From the NCBI RefSeq assembly GCF_000218235.1, contig NZ_GL945017.1, forward strand, positions 2,364,953 through 2,428,952: a stretch of DNA of 64,000 bases, in the 5' to 3' direction. Positions 10,701 to 20,323 of the stretch are shown one piece after another; the first letter of the stretch is position 1; the number at the start of each line of letters is the position of its first letter. The position numbers and the translations under genes are program-made. This stretch comes from Hallella multisaccharivorax DSM 17128. GTDB taxonomy: Bacteria; Bacteroidota; Bacteroidia; Bacteroidales; Bacteroidaceae. A model generated the notes under the pieces. That model searched no databases. It was not told where the DNA came from and saw only the letters and a program-made list of their open reading frames with translations.

Positions 10701-13686
10701 AGGCCATCTGCGCCTTCTTAACCGTTTCAATTCCATAAAGGTGCGATTAAAACTGAAGAACCACCTCCGCCCCTGCCCTGATAAGGCTTCGTTTCAATTC
10801 CATAAAGGTGCGATTAAAACTCACCCAGTCCTACTTGGAGGTGAGGGGTGGAATTTGTTTCAATTCCATAAAGGTGCGATTAAAACACCGCCGTGTCGAT
10901 GACTGTACGCGTGATGAGGGCGTTTCAATTCCATAAAGGTGCGATTAAAACTTGATAATGTTCACCAGTTTGTCCATTCCTCGCAGTTTCAATTCCATAA
11001 AGGTGCGATTAAAACAAGCAATAATTGACGCTGATAATCACCTAACAACCACGTTTCAATTCCATAAAGGTGCGATTAAAACCGTCTACTTCGCCCGCAA
11101 CGGAGAGCAACACCTTAGTTTCAATTCCATAAAGGTGCGATTAAAACCCCGTGTTGGTCGCAGCAGAATACTTTCCCGTGTGTTTCAATTCCATAAAGGT
11201 GCGATTAAAACACCATTTGGTTTTTTTGGTTTTCTTGAAAACCATTGTTTCAATTCCATAAAGGTGCGATTAAAACTTGCCTGTTGTGAGGGAGCACGTA
11301 TTGATGCTTTGTTTCAATTCCATAAAGGTGCGATTAAAACTCGGATACCACGGAGTTGCTCGCATCGGTAGCCTGTTTCAATTCCATAAAGGTGCGATTA
11401 AAACGAAGTATAGGAGATAGTGCCGTCACTTGATACTGGTTTCAATTCCATAAAGGTGCGATTAAAACTATCCAACCCTGTTGCACCGAACCAGTCATTC
11501 TCCTCCGTTTCAATTCCATAAAGGTGCGATTAAAACCCCGCCGAATGGAAGGCTATCGCAGACGCGCTCAAGTTTCAATTCCATAAAGGTGCGATTAAAA
11601 CGTTGCAAACAAGGTTATCCTCTACAATATCGCGAGTTTCAATTCCATAAAGGTGCGATTAAAACTTGCTTGCCGTAGCCGATACACTCATCATCGCGTG
11701 TTTCAATTCCATAAAGGTGCGATTAAAACGAAACGACTGATTATTAAAAGAATCAGTAGAAGCAGTGTTTCAATTCCATAAAGGTGCGATTAAAACCATT
11801 ACCGTTAATCACACCTTTACCTGCAAGCAAACCTGTTTCAATTCCATAAAGGTGCGATTAAAACAGACGGATTCTTAACGAATCCATCACAGACAATCGT
11901 TTCAATTCCATAAAGGTGCGATTAAAACCTCAGTACGCTTCTACAGTTTTGTCTAATCGTTAGTTTCAATTCCATAAAGGTGCGATTAAAACGTTCAACA
12001 GTATTCTGCTTTGACTAATCGTCGAAGTTTCAATTCCATAAAGGTGCGATTAAAACTGCTCGTTGATACTCGCTTCGTTCTAACTCATTTGTTTCAATTC
12101 CATAAAGGTGCGATTAAAACTAAGTCTGATTATAAGTCTCAGATTTCTGCGCATTTGTTTCAATTCCATAAAGGTGCGATTAAAACACCCGTGATGACAT
12201 CACCCCTCATTCTCTCACGGGTTTCAATTCCATAAAGGTGCGATTAAAACACGTTGGAGTGCATCGACACGCTCCGTGTCACCAGTTTCAATTCCATAAA
12301 GGTGCGATTAAAACCATCGATGTCGACACATTCGCGGTCAGATTCATCGGTTTCAATTCCATAAAGGTGCGATTAAAACCCGAACTTGTGAGACACTCGG
12401 AGTAGATATGCACGTGTTTCAATTCCATAAAGGTGCGATTAAAACACGGAGGTGCAGCAGAGCCACCAGCCGCAGGAGCGTTTCAATTCCATAAAGGTGC
12501 GATTAAAACTTATCATTAACACGAACCGAACAACTATTAAGGGGTTTCAATTCCATAAAGGTGCGATTAAAACACGGGGATGGTCGTTGAGAGCCGCTGG
12601 CTGATCAGTTTCAATTCCATAAAGGTGCGATTAAAACTCAATCCGTCCGTCGAGGAGCAAAAGCACCTGATGTTTCAATTCCATAAAGGTGCGATTAAAA
12701 CTGTCAGCCGGCGAGCCTGTGCAGACGGTACTGAGGTTTCAATTCCATAAAGGTGCGATTAAAACCGGATGATTCAAAAAAAAAGGGCAAGTAGCGACCT
12801 AGTTTCAATTCCATAAAGGTGCGATTAAAACTCAGACGAAGCTGACTACCGTCATGCGCCAGCGTAGTTTCAATTCCATAAAGGTGCGATTAAAACTTTT
12901 TTGTTTCGAGAGACTTATGTATATATATATATTAGTTTCAATTCCATAAAGGTGCGATTAAAACTTCAGAATGCTGCTGTTTCTACGCAGCAGGCTCTGT
13001 TTCAATTCCATAAAGGTGCGATTAAAACCTTCAAAAGCAAGGTGTTCTTGCTACTGCACAAGCTAGTTTCAATTCCATAAAGGTGCGATTAAAACTTCCC
13101 AGAGCGTAAAAGAGCTTCAGCGCAACCTCAGTTTCAATTCCATAAAGGTGCGATTAAAACGTTGATTGTAATTCCCGCGTTGTTAAAGAAACTTCCTTGT
13201 TTCAATTCCATAAAGGTGCGATTAAAACGGTCTCTGCGCATTTTGGTTTCACTGTTCCTGATGCGTTTCAATTCCATAAAGGTGCGATTAAAACATTCTG
13301 TTGATTTGACTGCTTCTGCGATTTCTCGGTTTCAATTCCATAAAGGTGCGATTAAAACATATGAAACCCGGAAAAATAGGTTCTTCTTCTGCTTCGTTTC
13401 AATTCCATAAAGGTGCGATTAAAACCTACAACGCGAAAATCAACATCATCATCAATCAACGTTTCAATTCCATAAAGGTGCGATTAAAACAAGCAATTGA
13501 CGCTGATAATCACCTAGTAACCACTGTTTCAATTCCATAAAGGTGCGATTAAAACTCTGTTGGTCGTACCACTCTTCCGAGTTAGGAACCACGTTTCAAT
13601 TCCATAAAGGTGCGATTAAAACCTGTTTTGTCTTGATAGCCTTATGGAGCTTCTCGGTTTCAATTCCATAAAGGTGCGATTAAAAC

Positions 13687-13900
13687 CCACATCGACAAGA
13701 AGACGAAGGTCACTGTTTACTGGGGTTTGTGAGTGCAAAGATACAGAAAAATGACAAAAAAACATGTCGATGTGAGAAAATATTAGGAAAGGCGGTCTAC
13801 GACAACTCCCTTTATCTACTATTGTTTCAACATGTCAAAGAGCATTTTGGTGTGTCGTTGAAGTAAATAAGGAGACGGCTGAGACCTACATCGACAACTT
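13687..13900 (-). promoter_or_regulatory. CRISPR leader between cas2 and the array
   Basis: This AT-rich 214-bp stretch lies between the cas2 stop and the first-transcribed repeat (13657-13686). On the minus strand it holds TATCTTTG (13743-13736), a -7 box placing the start about 40-45 nt before the first repeat. The motif ACATCGACA occurs three times: at 13689-13697, inverted within 13765-13773, and at 13888-13896. The first copy is in the 38 nt next to the repeat. That segment could itself be a spacer whose leader-side repeat has decayed, because it is followed by GTTTGTGAG at 13725, which shares only the first four bases of the repeat. Confidence 0.75.
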
Positions 13901-14164
13901 TCAGAGGAAGTTATCAGTTGACATGCGCTCCTTACCAAGGATCTTCTTATCCATGTTATAGCTCATCTTATTGGAAAAAACGATCACACTGTCCTCCCTC
14001 GGCTCATAGATGTCTTGGATCTTGGCTTTAAGCTCACGGAGCTTCGGCTCGGAGATCTCTCCTTCAAAGACCGAGTTCTGTATCCAAGACAGATACTGCC
14101 GGCAGAGCTTAAGCATCTTGGCGACCCGCTTCTGACCGACATCATAGACCAATATCACATACAT
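13901..14164 (-). CDS. cas2: Cas2, spacer acquisition subunit
   Basis: This 87-residue protein begins MYVILVYDVGQKRVAKMLK, the standard Cas2 first beta strand with the conserved Asp of the ferredoxin fold, followed by the expected CRQYLSWIQNSVFEGE helix-strand. Cas2 dimers bridge two Cas1 dimers in the integrase that adds new spacers at the leader end. It is the last gene of the cas operon, 3 bp after cas1, and lies between cas1 and the leader. Length and motifs are normal for the family. Confidence 0.95.
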   Translation of the reverse strand: MYVILVYDVGQKRVAKMLKLCRQYLSWIQNSVFEGEISEPKLRELKAKIQDIYEPREDSVIVFSNKMSYNMDKKILGKERMSTDNFL

Positions 14165-14167
14165 AAG

Positions 14168-15184
14168 CTACCAGTACATTCTAAACGGTTTGTACACTTC
14201 TATCCCAAGGATATCCTTCAGCAGTTTATAGCATTCCAGTTTGATGAGATGTCTGTAGCTCACATTTCGTCCGAGGGAACGGTGACGGAAGGTTTCATCA
14301 TATCGTTCTTCCATCGCTTTAACAAAGATCATCTTGCCTTTCTGATTGAGCAGACACGAATTCAGCTCATGGTCAAAATGCTGTTTGCCCAAAGCATGCT
14401 TATTGAGGACCCTGAAGATGACACGGTCGACGATGATAGGCTTGAAGATCTCCGAGATATCAAGGCACAGTGAATAGCGCCTTTCTCCCGGCGAGTGCAA
14501 GTAGCTTATCGTCGGATTGAGCTGTGTCTGATGAATAGCCCTTAACGTCTCCGTATAACATATCATGTTACCAAAAGAAATAAGGGCGTTAACCTCATTC
14601 TCCGGCGGTTGCTTGGTACGAGCGCCCATTGTAAAGTCATCAAGAATAATGTCGAAGGCCGAATAATAGATCTTTCGTATGTTGCCCTCTATCCCCATCA
14701 CTTCCTCTACATCTTCTGCATCCGCCAAGGTCTCAGCCAATGCCTTTATATCATCAATATACTGCTGCAGGTCTTTCCCACGCCGATTGTAGTAGTTTAA
14801 GTTCAGCACCATATTCCATGCTGCACCTTGAATAAACTTCCGGGCAATGTCCGTACGCCGCTTCTTATTCTGATAAGCCTTCACCTGTTCGAGCAAAGCC
14901 TTGCCAGAGAGCAGTCCATCCCGGGGCATAAAACTACCGGTGTAGTTCTTATAATAATCGAAGAAATGCACAGGGATATCTTTTTGTCCAAGGAAACTGT
15001 AAAAGGCACTGTTTGCCCTCAAACTGCCAAAGACATAGAGCTCAGATACGTCTTCCACAGGAATAAAGCGAGACTGTTGGACTATCTCATCTCCCTTTTC
15101 GTCCTGAGTTACCGGTGTATACTTCAAGGTGTTGTCCCTACGCTCCATGATACCGGGATTAAATAAATAGAAAGTTCGCTTCAT
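14168..15184 (-). CDS. cas1: Cas1 integrase, type I-B
   Basis: This 338-residue protein has the usual Cas1 layout: an N-terminal beta domain with RFIPVEDVSELYVFG, then a helical catalytic domain. The expected metal ligands are visible as Glu in MGIEGNIRKIYY, His in SYLHSPGERR and an acidic residue in LDISEIFKPIIVDR. It integrates protospacers with Cas2. It overlaps the cas4 stop by an ATGA and is followed after 3 bp by cas2, so the three are co-translated. Nothing suggests inactivation, in line with the great length of the array. Confidence 0.96.
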   Translation of the reverse strand: MKRTFYLFNPGIMERRDNTLKYTPVTQDEKGDEIVQQSRFIPVEDVSELYVFGSLRANSAFYSFLGQKDIPVHFFDYYKNYTGSFMPRDGLLSGKALLEQVKAYQNKKRRTDIARKFIQGAAWNMVLNLNYYNRRGKDLQQYIDDIKALAETLADAEDVEEVMGIEGNIRKIYYSAFDIILDDFTMGARTKQPPENEVNALISFGNMICYTETLRAIHQTQLNPTISYLHSPGERRYSLCLDISEIFKPIIVDRVIFRVLNKHALGKQHFDHELNSCLLNQKGKMIFVKAMEERYDETFRHRSLGRNVSYRHLIKLECYKLLKDILGIEVYKPFRMYW

Positions 15185-15720
15185 TTCTTACCCTCCTCAT
15201 TATCTTTATTCATATCCGGTTCATCAGAATAACAGAACTCATAGTAACTACAGTTCTTACAAATGCCCTTCTTCACCCTAGACGGACATCCTTCATGACC
15301 AATGATATCGCTTATTTCCGTCATCATCTTCCTTATCTCTTCCCTGTCAGCATCCGACAAGATGACCTCTTCTGTCTTCCGCATCTCAGGATATTCAAGG
15401 AGCCCCTTCACACCTTCCACGCCATGTTGCTCAAAAACATACATATAGTATTTCAGTTGCCATTCATGAGCTTTGTCAACCTTGTTCGACTTTTTGATCT
15501 CATGGATAACCTTATGTTTAGCATCATAGTAGTCGACCTTGATGCCATCTATCTCCACTTCCTCATATTTTGAGGACCGCTGTGGGTAGCTCTCCTGGTG
15601 AATCAGTTTCCCTTCATACACGAGGTCCGACTCCTGCTCCATATTGATACCATTGGCAAACAGCCATAGCTTGCGATGGCAGAGCTGATAATAGTTGAAA
15701 TGAGTGCCGGTAATTGTCAT
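15181..15720 (-). CDS. cas4: Cas4 nuclease of the adaptation module
   Basis: This 179-residue protein has a RecB-like core with EIKKSNKVDKAHEWQLKYY (the Glu-x-Lys and Gln motifs) and the four-cysteine iron-sulfur signature: one Cys in YYQLCHRKLW near residue 14 and three in CKNCSYYEFC near the C-terminus. Cas4 trims prespacers and helps choose the PAM and orientation in type I-B systems. I chose ATG at 15720. The frame extends two codons to a TTG at 15726, which is a less likely start. It overlaps cas1 by 4 bp. Confidence 0.93.
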   Translation of the reverse strand: MTITGTHFNYYQLCHRKLWLFANGINMEQESDLVYEGKLIHQESYPQRSSKYEEVEIDGIKVDYYDAKHKVIHEIKKSNKVDKAHEWQLKYYMYVFEQHGVEGVKGLLEYPEMRKTEEVILSDADREEIRKMMTEISDIIGHEGCPSRVKKGICKNCSYYEFCYSDEPDMNKDNEEGKK

Positions 15721-15775
15721 AGGCAAAGCGGGAGCCTATTTGAAAAGGCTCCCTTATAACAGTCAAAATCGCTAG

Positions 15776-16840
15776 TCAGAATTGGTTTTCATAGTCGAAG
15801 TCGGAGAGCCGCTTTACAAGATCTTCTTTCGCTTTCCGCAATGCATCAGAACTCTCACTCTCAGTGACAATATAGTTGGCACAAGGAAGGGTAACAAACA
15901 CATCGGCTCCGGCATGCTCATCAACAATGGGCTTAGCCTTTGGATGATTGACATCATCAATCAACTTAGCACGTATTGCCGCAGCTAACGTGTTGGCGTT
16001 GTCGCTTATGGCAATGGCAAGCGTTTCCATCAGACTGAAAGTGCGCGACTGGTTGGAAGAGATGTGCCAGTTGATAAGGGCATCAGCAAGAGCAGGTATC
16101 ACTTCTTCCCTCTTCTCTCGCGGCATGACGAGGCATTGACCAAACACGTTTTTTGACTCCTTCCAACTGTCTTTCTTAAGTTGTTCTATCATATCAACAG
16201 AAATTTCCGGTTCCAATTGATTGACAGTCACTGAAAACAGGCGTCTCAGGTCAATAGAGACATTGTAGGTAAAGAGGCCTGTAGCACGAGCATTGTCCGG
16301 AATCCACTTTCTAAGAAAACTACGGTCAGCCCCGTTCAGAAACATCTCAATCTGTTCCTCCGACAGTTCTTTACCGTCGGCGTCTCTCACCACAACCTTA
16401 TGAACATCGGGCCGGTCTGTTCTGTCGAAGCTGATATTCTCTTTCGGTACAGCGGCAAGCAACGGGTGCAAAGGTGTCATGGCAGAGATGCTTAGCGGAC
16501 TTCTACGTTTCAAAGTCTTTTCTTTGCCCCCCTTAGGTGTTCTCATCCATCCACCTAAGAGCTGATCCACATAGTGAGGATCGCAAACCGATAGCACTTC
16601 TCCCTCTCCCAATGTTCCTCTTTTGTCTTTGTCAAATACGAACGTTGTAGGTGAAGGCTCTACGTGAAGTGTATCAGTCAGTGCTGCCATAACGGAACGC
16701 TTTACTTGCTGCCCACTTGAATAAGGCACACGCACACCAAACTGAGGGTCGTAATAGTTCTTCTGACCATCTTCAACACAGAACACAGTGAACTCAGCAT
16801 GCTTGAGCCCTCTGAGATAAATGAAAGGATTCTGATTCAT
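15776..16840 (-). CDS. Cas7-family backbone protein (Csp1/DevR-like)
   Basis: The 354-residue protein begins MNQNPFIYLRGLKHAEFTVF, a Cas7/DevR-type first strand, and continues with a region on breaking out Ser-rich and charged loops (RRSPLSISAMTPLHPLL, NQSRTFSLMETLAIAISDN). Its place between the large subunit and cas4, its size and its start fit the Csp1/DevR family of the P. gingivalis-type I-B systems, the subunit that coats crRNA along the spacer. The start is ATG at 16840, 7 bp after the csp2 stop. A longer frame to 16930 would overlap csp2 and has no RAMP features. The subtype name is from memory of family layouts and less certain than the Cas7 role. Confidence 0.8.
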   Translation of the reverse strand: MNQNPFIYLRGLKHAEFTVFCVEDGQKNYYDPQFGVRVPYSSGQQVKRSVMAALTDTLHVEPSPTTFVFDKDKRGTLGEGEVLSVCDPHYVDQLLGGWMRTPKGGKEKTLKRRSPLSISAMTPLHPLLAAVPKENISFDRTDRPDVHKVVVRDADGKELSEEQIEMFLNGADRSFLRKWIPDNARATGLFTYNVSIDLRRLFSVTVNQLEPEISVDMIEQLKKDSWKESKNVFGQCLVMPREKREEVIPALADALINWHISSNQSRTFSLMETLAIAISDNANTLAAAIRAKLIDDVNHPKAKPIVDEHAGADVFVTLPCANYIVTESESSDALRKAKEDLVKRLSDFDYENQF

Positions 16841-16847
16841 ATATATA

Positions 16848-18164
16848 TTATTTATTATTGATAGCTGCATACTGAAAACGTACGAGCGTAAGGAAGTAAG
16901 GCACATTGTCGGTAGGCATCTCATGCACATCCTTTACGATACTACACAGCGAAGCAGGGTCCGACAGCGAGCCTACGATAGAGGTTATTGCATCAATAAA
17001 ACCTCTTTTGTTGTTTGTAGCAAGAACGTTATTCACCGCATTTCTTGCTTTTGTACTAAGCGCCTTATCCTTGTTAACAGAGCATTGTTCAAGAATCTTG
17101 GCCAACTCTTGGGACTTGTCCCATAACTGTTCATTGTTTAACATAGCTAATATCCAAGTTTTGTATACATCATAAGTAACTGTTTCTTTCTCATCCCGCG
17201 CCTTCTTGGGAAGTTTTTTACCATCCATGTACGGTTTCAGCCCTTTAGGTTCCATAGCCTTAAGCCCAATGGCACCTGATCGACACAGTTCCCGCAGTCC
17301 CACTGCCGTTCCCCACAGCTTAAGGGCACTTTTAAAGTTCTGAATACCGAACAGCTTACGGTAGAGTTGCATGGGACGACGAATCTTCTCAAGGAAAAAA
17401 GGAATGAAGCCCACAGTAGTGTTGGTCTGCCCAAAATTGTATATATATCCCAACAACTGTTGGTTTTTCAAACTCCGCGCCATATTGACAATCAGGTTGT
17501 TCCAAGGCACGACGGCAACTGACAGTATCTCATTCTTCGGAGTGTCGAACGGACTGAAGTTTGCCATTGGATTGTCGGCAGCATACATCAATACATCGTA
17601 ACGATGCGCCAGCCATTGGCCGTTCCACGTGTTTATCTGATTACCTCGCAATAAATCTGTCCCGTCGAGTATCTTTCGATAAAATGTCCAACCTTCAAAA
17701 GTATCGAGCCAAACCTGTGAATCATTAAAAAGGATAGACATGCCACCTTGCACGCCTACACCCAAGGCTGCTCCTACCCAGGAGAGATATACATCTTCCT
17801 GACCAATGGATAGGTCGATATCCGTTTTCTGACTGGATGTCGTCTGAAATTCACGTTCATCCGAAGCTGGATAGCCCCAAGCCACACTGGCGTCCAGGAA
17901 TCCATTTTCTACCTTATTTATAAAATCTTCGAACCGATGCTCCCTTTTGTCCTTTGTCTCAAAAGGAATCTGTCCTTTGAGCATTTTCTCCCAACTGATT
18001 TTCGGATTCTCAAACGGCGAGTTTCCCGCAGTCATCATATATTTATGATGGTCAAAGAACAACGGGAAGAAGACATATGTAAAAAATGTCTTCCCATCAT
18101 ATTGAGTATGATACTTTTCGTTATAGGCTTTCAGGAACTTTCGCCCTATATTTGATGTTATCAT
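16848..18164 (-). CDS. Large-subunit protein of the Cascade (Csp2, Cas8 position)
   Basis: This 438-residue protein is in the cas8 position between cas3 and cas7. I recognise no short catalytic motif. It begins MITSNIGRKFLKAYNEKYHT and has aromatic-rich blocks (FTYVFFPLFFDHHKYMM, NTWNGQWLAHRYDVLMYAAD). Size, position and low similarity to other families fit Csp2, the PGING-type large subunit, which should recognise the PAM and recruit Cas3. It follows cas3 by 16 bp and precedes csp1 by 7 bp. The alternative is a different Cas8 family. A profile search against Csp2 and Cas8b models would decide. Confidence 0.72.
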   Translation of the reverse strand: MITSNIGRKFLKAYNEKYHTQYDGKTFFTYVFFPLFFDHHKYMMTAGNSPFENPKISWEKMLKGQIPFETKDKREHRFEDFINKVENGFLDASVAWGYPASDEREFQTTSSQKTDIDLSIGQEDVYLSWVGAALGVGVQGGMSILFNDSQVWLDTFEGWTFYRKILDGTDLLRGNQINTWNGQWLAHRYDVLMYAADNPMANFSPFDTPKNEILSVAVVPWNNLIVNMARSLKNQQLLGYIYNFGQTNTTVGFIPFFLEKIRRPMQLYRKLFGIQNFKSALKLWGTAVGLRELCRSGAIGLKAMEPKGLKPYMDGKKLPKKARDEKETVTYDVYKTWILAMLNNEQLWDKSQELAKILEQCSVNKDKALSTKARNAVNNVLATNNKRGFIDAITSIVGSLSDPASLCSIVKDVHEMPTDNVPYFLTLVRFQYAAINNK

Positions 18165-18180
18165 AATTATATGCTATTTA

Positions 18181-20322
18181 TTAAAGAAATTCGTAAGATT
18201 GATAATATTCTCTTTCTGCCATTTCCATCAGTAGACCCTTCTGCTTGTCATAGGCCTTATTGGGAATGATGAACGGCCTCAGCCCCTGGTCAATCTGGTC
18301 AAAATTTCTGTGCGCTATGGAATGATAGCTTATCGGTATCTCCATCTCCGTTCTCACCATGGCATCAGAGGATAAATATTTCTCTTTATCGGCTTCAGTA
18401 ATGCAAACTGCCGAGTTGATATCCAGCATGTCGAGCAATGCCGATTTTGGATAATGACAGAGGCCTTTTAGCTGCCATTTTCCATTGGAAAAGACCACTC
18501 CGCTATAATCGATATTCTTGAAGTTTTCTATAGGGTAAACGGCGTCTATCATTGCCTGCACATTTGTTTCCTCAAGCACATTGCCCCTATCCGGCAATAC
18601 CTCAAACGATTTTTTCAGGATCTCTGTCTTATAAGGCAAGGCCTCTTTATCGTCGTTGGGTGGTGCTATCACATAAATCGGTTTGTAGTGCCCAATGGTA
18701 GCTTCGGTACGTTTCCTGTTTATTCGACCAAACCTCTGGATAAGTGAGTCTATCGGTGCACACTCTGTGATCATCATATCAAAGCTAATATCGAGGCTCA
18801 CCTCCACCACCTGCGTAGAAACCACGATACATGCTTCACTATCCATCCGGTTGAACCGGCTTTTAAGCTCTTCTTCCAAGCAAGAGCGGTCTGCTCTCTT
18901 ATATCTGCTGTGAATAAGCATTACAGGCGTGTTTGGATAGAGCGTGGACACATCTTCAAAAAGTTGCTGCGCGCGCTTTACCTGGTTACACACAAGCAGT
19001 ATCTTTCTCTTTTCTTCCACAGTTGTCTTTATCACCGCAAATGAATCTTCAGCTGACATGAGTTTGAAAATACGATGGCGATTGAATGTTACCAAAGTAT
19101 CTTCCGGCAGCGAGACTTGATAGACAGATCCTTCTCCACCCAATAAATCGAGGATCTTTTTATAAAGGAAGGAAGGCATCGTCGCTGTTCCTACATGGAT
19201 CCTGCAACCCAAGCTTACAAGAATCTCAATAATACGTAACACTATGGCCTGCATCACATCCGAATAGGTATGAATCTCGTCAAGTATCACGTCGCATCCT
19301 CTCAGATCCAATGCCATTGCCTCGTATCCTTTGATACCAAACACGACAGATGCCATCTGCTGTGGGGTCATTATCTTTACCGAAGCCCCTACGTGCCTCT
19401 GCATAATCTGCTCTTCCACCTTGCCTCCTTTCACCTTGATGCCCGAAGCGGAATGAAGAAGATACACCTGTGCATTTGTGTCGGCAAGGTCTTTTTTCAC
19501 CCTGTCGTACATGGCATTGATGGAAGCCTGAAAAGGCAACGTGTAGAACACCCTTCCTTGGCATCTCCGAAATAGGAAATCAGTCTTGCCAGCACCGGTC
19601 GGCGCCGTGACTATTGTACTCTTGCGATGGTCATCGGCTGAAACAAGAGATAATGGATAAAGTGGGCTCTTGCGATTATAAAATGACAGATCGGGCTTGA
19701 TAAAAAGCCGTGAAACAGGCATCTCCATACGTTTATCCAAGGCCGAAGCCATATGATCAGCAGCCATCAGCAGTCCGCGCCATGGGGAACAGCAGAACTT
19801 CATAGCTCTACAATAGTCTACTGCCTCTTCATAATTAGCTTCAGCTTCTTCCAATGACAGTGGACGGATCTGCATGCCTAAACTTTGCAGAATGTCAAGT
19901 GCTGTATTAACCCATTCTGAGAATCTCTTAGCATGAATCTGAAAGGAGTCCTCATCTTCATCCAAATCTATTATTCCCAACTCACGCGCATCTTTATATG
20001 CCGATTTATGATGAGCGGCCACCATCTCTATCACAACTTTACGATGGTCTTCAGGAACTAATGATATAAAAAACAAAGATGCTATCTCATGTCGGAATAC
20101 CTCATCAGGTTTCCTTATATAAGATGGACTGAGTGAGCATTGAAACAATGGGCTGCATTTGCCAATGTCATGCAGCCATGCTCCTTCACGGGCGATACTC
20201 TCGTCCATACCCTCATTCCGTGCAATGGCAACAGCTACATCTGCTACATCGCTCAGATGACGATATAATGTTACTGACCCGTTCTTTGCACTCTTACCTA
20301 ATATCTCATCGTGTCTGTTCAT
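18181..20322 (-). CDS. cas3: Cas3 helicase-nuclease
   Basis: This 713-residue protein is the effector that unwinds and degrades target DNA after Cascade binding. An N-terminal HD nuclease domain shows His in RHLSDVADVA (residue 22), the HD pair in WLHDIGK (51-52) and AAHHKS near 103. The helicase half has Walker A TAPTGAGKT (about 239-247), the DEIH box (about 348-351), GTATMPS, and QRFGRINR as motif VI. I chose ATG at 20322, just after the cas5 stop. The upstream ATG at 20349 would overlap cas5 by 26 bp. All key residues are present, so it should be active. Confidence 0.95.
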   Translation of the reverse strand: MNRHDEILGKSAKNGSVTLYRHLSDVADVAVAIARNEGMDESIAREGAWLHDIGKCSPLFQCSLSPSYIRKPDEVFRHEIASLFFISLVPEDHRKVVIEMVAAHHKSAYKDARELGIIDLDEDEDSFQIHAKRFSEWVNTALDILQSLGMQIRPLSLEEAEANYEEAVDYCRAMKFCCSPWRGLLMAADHMASALDKRMEMPVSRLFIKPDLSFYNRKSPLYPLSLVSADDHRKSTIVTAPTGAGKTDFLFRRCQGRVFYTLPFQASINAMYDRVKKDLADTNAQVYLLHSASGIKVKGGKVEEQIMQRHVGASVKIMTPQQMASVVFGIKGYEAMALDLRGCDVILDEIHTYSDVMQAIVLRIIEILVSLGCRIHVGTATMPSFLYKKILDLLGGEGSVYQVSLPEDTLVTFNRHRIFKLMSAEDSFAVIKTTVEEKRKILLVCNQVKRAQQLFEDVSTLYPNTPVMLIHSRYKRADRSCLEEELKSRFNRMDSEACIVVSTQVVEVSLDISFDMMITECAPIDSLIQRFGRINRKRTEATIGHYKPIYVIAPPNDDKEALPYKTEILKKSFEVLPDRGNVLEETNVQAMIDAVYPIENFKNIDYSGVVFSNGKWQLKGLCHYPKSALLDMLDINSAVCITEADKEKYLSSDAMVRTEMEIPISYHSIAHRNFDQIDQGLRPFIIPNKAYDKQKGLLMEMAEREYYQSYEFL

Positions 20323-20323
20323 A

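Larger units (their letters stand above)
293..13686 (-). CRISPR. Giant type I-B CRISPR array, 149 repeats
   Basis: The 30-bp repeat reads GTTTCAATTCCATAAAGG... on the plus strand and ends GCGATTAAAAC. I counted 149 copies, the first at 293-322 and the last at 13657-13686, separated by mostly 34-37 nt unique spacers. The reverse complement ends ATTGAAAC, the usual 8-nt 5' handle of Cas6-processed type I crRNAs, and the cas genes are on the minus strand beyond 13.9 kb. The array is therefore transcribed leftward from the leader at about 13.73-13.90 kb. Repeats are almost uniform: I noticed only three variants, with single changes at 6190, 7634 and 7941. Two insertion sequences (401-2526 and 3229-4822) interrupt it. 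Several spacers form near-identical families. The count is by eye and could be off by one or two. Confidence 0.98.

Noticed and set aside
2761..13540. Many short open frames inside the CRISPR array with repeated peptides such as FQFHKGAIKT and FNSIKVRLK
   Set aside because: They are translations of the 30-bp repeat plus spacers. The repeat has no stop in these frames, so length means nothing, and there are no ribosome sites.
293..13686. Self-targeting spacers against genes in this window
   Set aside because: I did not see any spacer matching a coding region here, but a proper search of all spacers on both strands was not possible by eye.
13725..13733. GTTTGTGAG as a degenerate last CRISPR repeat
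   Set aside because: Only the first four bases match the repeat, the preceding segment is 38 nt, and the promoter box begins at once after it. I left it in the leader rather than counting a 150th repeat.
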